Assembly (NCBI GenBank): GCA_028023455.1
Contig: JAQFVV010000018.1
Location: forward strand, 9,446,771 to 9,510,770
Length of the DNA stretch: 64,000 nucleotides
Origin: Epiperipatus broadwayi
Lineage: Eukaryota > Onychophora > Udeonychophora > Euonychophora > Peripatidae
Direction: 5' to 3'
The notes below the pieces were generated by a model. That model did not search any database. It saw only the letters and a list, made by a program, of their open reading frames with translations, and had not been told where the DNA came from. Both the position numbers and the translations under genes were made by a program. Of the stretch, positions 61,480 to 64,000 are shown piece after piece; the stretch's first letter is position 1, and each line of letters opens with the position of its first letter.

Positions 61480-61910
61480 ACAAGTTCATTTATGAGAAGA
61501 CGTTTGGAAACAGTCTAATTCAACAATAGTTCAATTTTGAATTCCTTTATGAGAAGAAGCTTGGAAATATTCTAATTCAACAATAGTTCATTTTGAATTC
61601 ATTTATGAGAAGAAGCCTGGAAATATTCTAATTCAACAATAGTTCATTTTGAATTCATTTATGAGAAGAAGCCTGGAAATATTCTAATTCAACAATAGTT
61701 CATTTTGAATTCATTTATGAGAAGAAGCTTGGAAACATTCTAATTTAACAATAGTTCATTTTGAATTCATTTATGAGAAGAAGCCTGGAAATATTCTAAT
61801 TCAACAATAGTTCATTTTGAATTCATTTATGAGAAGAAGCCTGGAAATATTCTAATTCAACAATAGTTCATTTTGAATTCATTTATGAGAAGAAGCTTGG
61901 AAACAGTCAA
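61480..61910. repeat. Minisatellite A, 56-bp unit, about 8 copies
   Basis: Units start GGAAA at 61506, 61563, 61619, 61675, 61731, 61787, 61843 and 61899. The unit contains TTCAACAATAGTTCATTTTG and ATTCATTTATGAGAAGAAGC. Inner copies are almost identical, outer ones diverged. Confidence 0.95.
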
Positions 61911-61984
61911 GCATTTATGGTTTATACAGCATTTCATTATTTTATGAATCATTATTGATTGGTAAACATTTAAACTTAGCAATT

Positions 61985-62850
61985 CTTGATTTGTGGAGCA
62001 TTTATCATTTGGTAACCGAAGCATTTATAATTCAGTCAAATATAAAAGTATATTCATACACATAAACTCTGTTTGGCTTGTGGAGCATTTATCATTTAGT
62101 AATTGCAGCATTTATAATTTAGTCAAATATAAGAGTATATTCATACACATAAACTCTGTTTGGCTTGTGGAGCATTTATCATTTAGTAATTGCAGCATTT
62201 ATAATTTAGTCAAATATAAGAGTATATTCATACATGTAAACTCTATTTGGCTTGTGGAGCATTTATCATTTAGTAATTGCAGCATTTATAATTTAGTCAA
62301 ATATAAAAGTATATTCATATACATAAATTCTGTTTGGCTTGTGGAGCATTTATCATTTAGTAATTAAAGCATTTCTAATTTAGTCAAATATAGAGGTATA
62401 TTCATACACATAAACTCTGTTTGGCTTGTGGAGCATTTATCATTTAGTAATTGCAGCATTTATAATTTAGTCAAATATAAGAGTATATTCATACACATAA
62501 ACTCTGTTTGGCTTGTGGAGCATTTATCATTTAGTAATTGAAGCACTTCTAATCTAGTCAAATATAAAAGTATCTTCATTCACATAAACTCTGTTTGGCT
62601 TGTGGAGCATTTATAATTTAGTCAAATATAAAATTATATTCATATACATAAACTCTGTTTGGCTTATGGAGCATTTATCATTTAGTAATTAAAGCATTTC
62701 TAATTTAGTCAAATATAAGAGTATATTTATACACATGAACTCTATTTGGCTTGTAGAGCATTTATAATTTAGTAATTAAAGAATTTCTAATTTAGTCAAA
62801 TATAAGGGTATATTCATACACATGAATTCTGTTTGGCTTGTGGAGCATTT
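61985..62850. repeat. Minisatellite B, 87-bp unit, about 10 copies
   Basis: GTGGAGCATTTAT recurs at 61993, 62080, 62167, 62254, 62341, 62428, 62515 and 62602. A 64-base short unit follows, then 62666, 62753 and 62840. Because 87 is divisible by three, a plus-strand frame (61993-62367) stays open and repeats 29 residues. This is a consequence of unit length and not evidence of a protein. Confidence 0.95.
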
Positions 62851-62879
62851 CTAATCCATATAGTAAATACATTCAAATA

Positions 62880-63235
62880 TTTTTATAAATAAATTTGCAT
62901 ATAACTATTTCATAATTTCATTTTATAACGTATGATAAACATGTTCTAATATTTTACAAAATAAATTCTACGTAATTATTTCATAACTTCACTTTATAAC
63001 ATATGATAAAGATGTTTTAATATTTTATAAAATAAATTCTAGGTAATTATTTCATAACTTCATTTTATAACGTATGATAAAGATGTCTTAATATTTTATT
63101 AAACAAAACGTATGCAACCGTTTCATAAATTCACTTCATAACATATGATAAATATGTTTTAATATTTTATAAAAATAAATTTTATGTAGATATTTCATGA
63201 TGTCAATTTATAATTTATGGTAAAAAAATGTCTAA
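62880..63235. repeat. Minisatellite C, 71-bp unit, about 5 copies
   Basis: TATAACRTATGATAAA-type motifs start at 62924, 62995, 63066 and 63137, with a diverged copy at 63209. The unit also contains TTTCATAA and AATATTTTA. It directly follows minisatellite B. Confidence 0.85.
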
Positions 63236-63239
63236 ACAT

Positions 63240-64000
63240 TCCTATAACGTAATTACCTTCCAGTTTTGCAGTCTAGTTTACTCTAAAGAAGGCAGGTTAT
63301 TTCATCTATGGAAAGTCATGGCATAGCGTGGAGAGAGTGAAGCCGCTAAATTACCCCATTGTTATTATAATTCCTCTAGTAAAGCTTTCTTTTTCCATTT
63401 TCACGTTTTGTTAAAGCTTTATTTTAGTGTATCAAAAGAATTAAGTAATACACTTTTTTCTTAAAAAAAATTTAATATGTTCTGCTTCTCTGTGTAAGAC
63501 GAGAGAAAAAAAAAGAAGTTCTTTTCTTCCGACGACATGCCTGATTTGAATACTGCCTCAGTTTAACTCAAGTATCTTTTTTCTTTCTTTTTAATGATTG
63601 GATAATTAATTTCTTTTCTTTTTATTGAGACAGATAAAAAAAAAAAAACAAGATGACTTAACATTTTATTCAATTCCATCAATCACAAAATTAAAAATAT
63701 GATTTTTTTTTTTTAAACAAATCACAGCTTTTTTTTCATTCCCAATTAGACTGAATCACGCTAGACATTTTTAAATGGGGGGGGTTATTGAATATTTATA
63801 TGAGGAACAGCATATCTGTTTCAATATATATATATAAGCCTAGTAAACGGCATTTTTCTGTGCTTTTACATAGCGACGCTATCAAGAAGCATACAGCGGC
63901 TAATCGACGAGTATCATTAAATTACCTCAACTCCCTCTAGTATTATAAGTTGTCCATGTCGCTTTATAAAATATTTATTGAATTACAATTTTAAATTACC
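63240..64000. other. AT-rich stretch with small GC-richer islands
   Basis: Segments near 63260-63370 and 63835-63960 are less AT-rich and share a phrase ending in TAAATTACC followed by a CTCTAGTA-type motif, suggesting two diverged copies of a short repeat. No gene is recognised. Confidence 0.4.

Noticed and set aside
61993-62367. Repeat protein of 29-residue units
   Set aside because: The open frame follows from a unit length of 87 bases. No signal, promoter or continuation was seen, and the array loses the frame where a unit diverges.
61480-63235. CRISPR-like array
   Set aside because: Repeats are head-to-tail without unique spacers, and the sequence is clearly eukaryotic; these are minisatellites.

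Overview
This is AT-rich animal DNA from a large, transposon-laden nuclear genome. There is no operon structure, no dense gene packing and no intact host gene. The recognisable elements are an RTE-type LINE, Penelope-like elements (PLEs), hAT and Merlin DNA transposons, a decayed Ty3/Gypsy piece, SINE-like repeats with tRNA-like boxes, and minisatellites. Together they point to an invertebrate. A mollusc, chelicerate or hemipteran would all fit, and I cannot choose from the sequence alone. Only the transposon protein families are recognised; host genes are limited to a few weak exon candidates.

Layout. 1-7.0 kb: AT-rich sequence, a GC-richer patch with promoter-like boxes (1.7-2.07 kb), a hAT end, a duplicated unit interrupted by a SINE-like repeat, a fold-back made of 456-bp units (4.39-5.82 kb), a TIR element and a tRNA-Gly fragment. 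7.1-14.7 kb: one PLE whose reverse-transcriptase gene is split by a nested LTR-like element (8.6-12.6 kb) and whose 3' terminus is split by a palindromic insertion (13.84-14.57 kb). 15.4-15.75 kb: Gypsy zinc knuckle and protease remnants. 17.75-21.49 kb: a complete but dead hAT element with a perfect 8-bp target-site duplication (TSD). 25.7-27.1 kb: a second, different PLE on the minus strand. 32.7-34.5 kb: a 5'-truncated RTE copy. 35.82-39.03 kb: a full-length RTE with a perfect 13-bp TSD. 42.3 kb: an exon candidate. 44.1-44.7 kb: head-to-head PLE termini with no ORF between them. 48.5-50.5 kb: a second dead hAT gene. 52.1-52.4 kb: a SINE-like copy beside a diverged PLE-terminus pair. 55.3-55.7 kb: a hAT MITE with an 8-bp TSD. 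58.1-58.6 kb: a tandem repeat with an insertion. 59.7-60.5 kb: a dead Merlin transposase. 61.5-63.2 kb: three different minisatellites (56, 87 and 71 bp) side by side.

Most interesting pattern. Two unrelated repeat modules each place a tRNA-like Pol III box pair next to a hammerhead-ribozyme-like core. One is a dispersed SINE-like repeat with five copies, whose core is CUGAUGA, a stem II and GAAA. The other is the PLE terminus, whose core is CUGAAGA, a 6-bp stem and GAAA. Hammerheads are known in PLE termini and in some SINE-like satellites of other animals. The pairing with tRNA-like boxes here deserves testing. Large inverted duplications are also unusually frequent: five separate palindromes.
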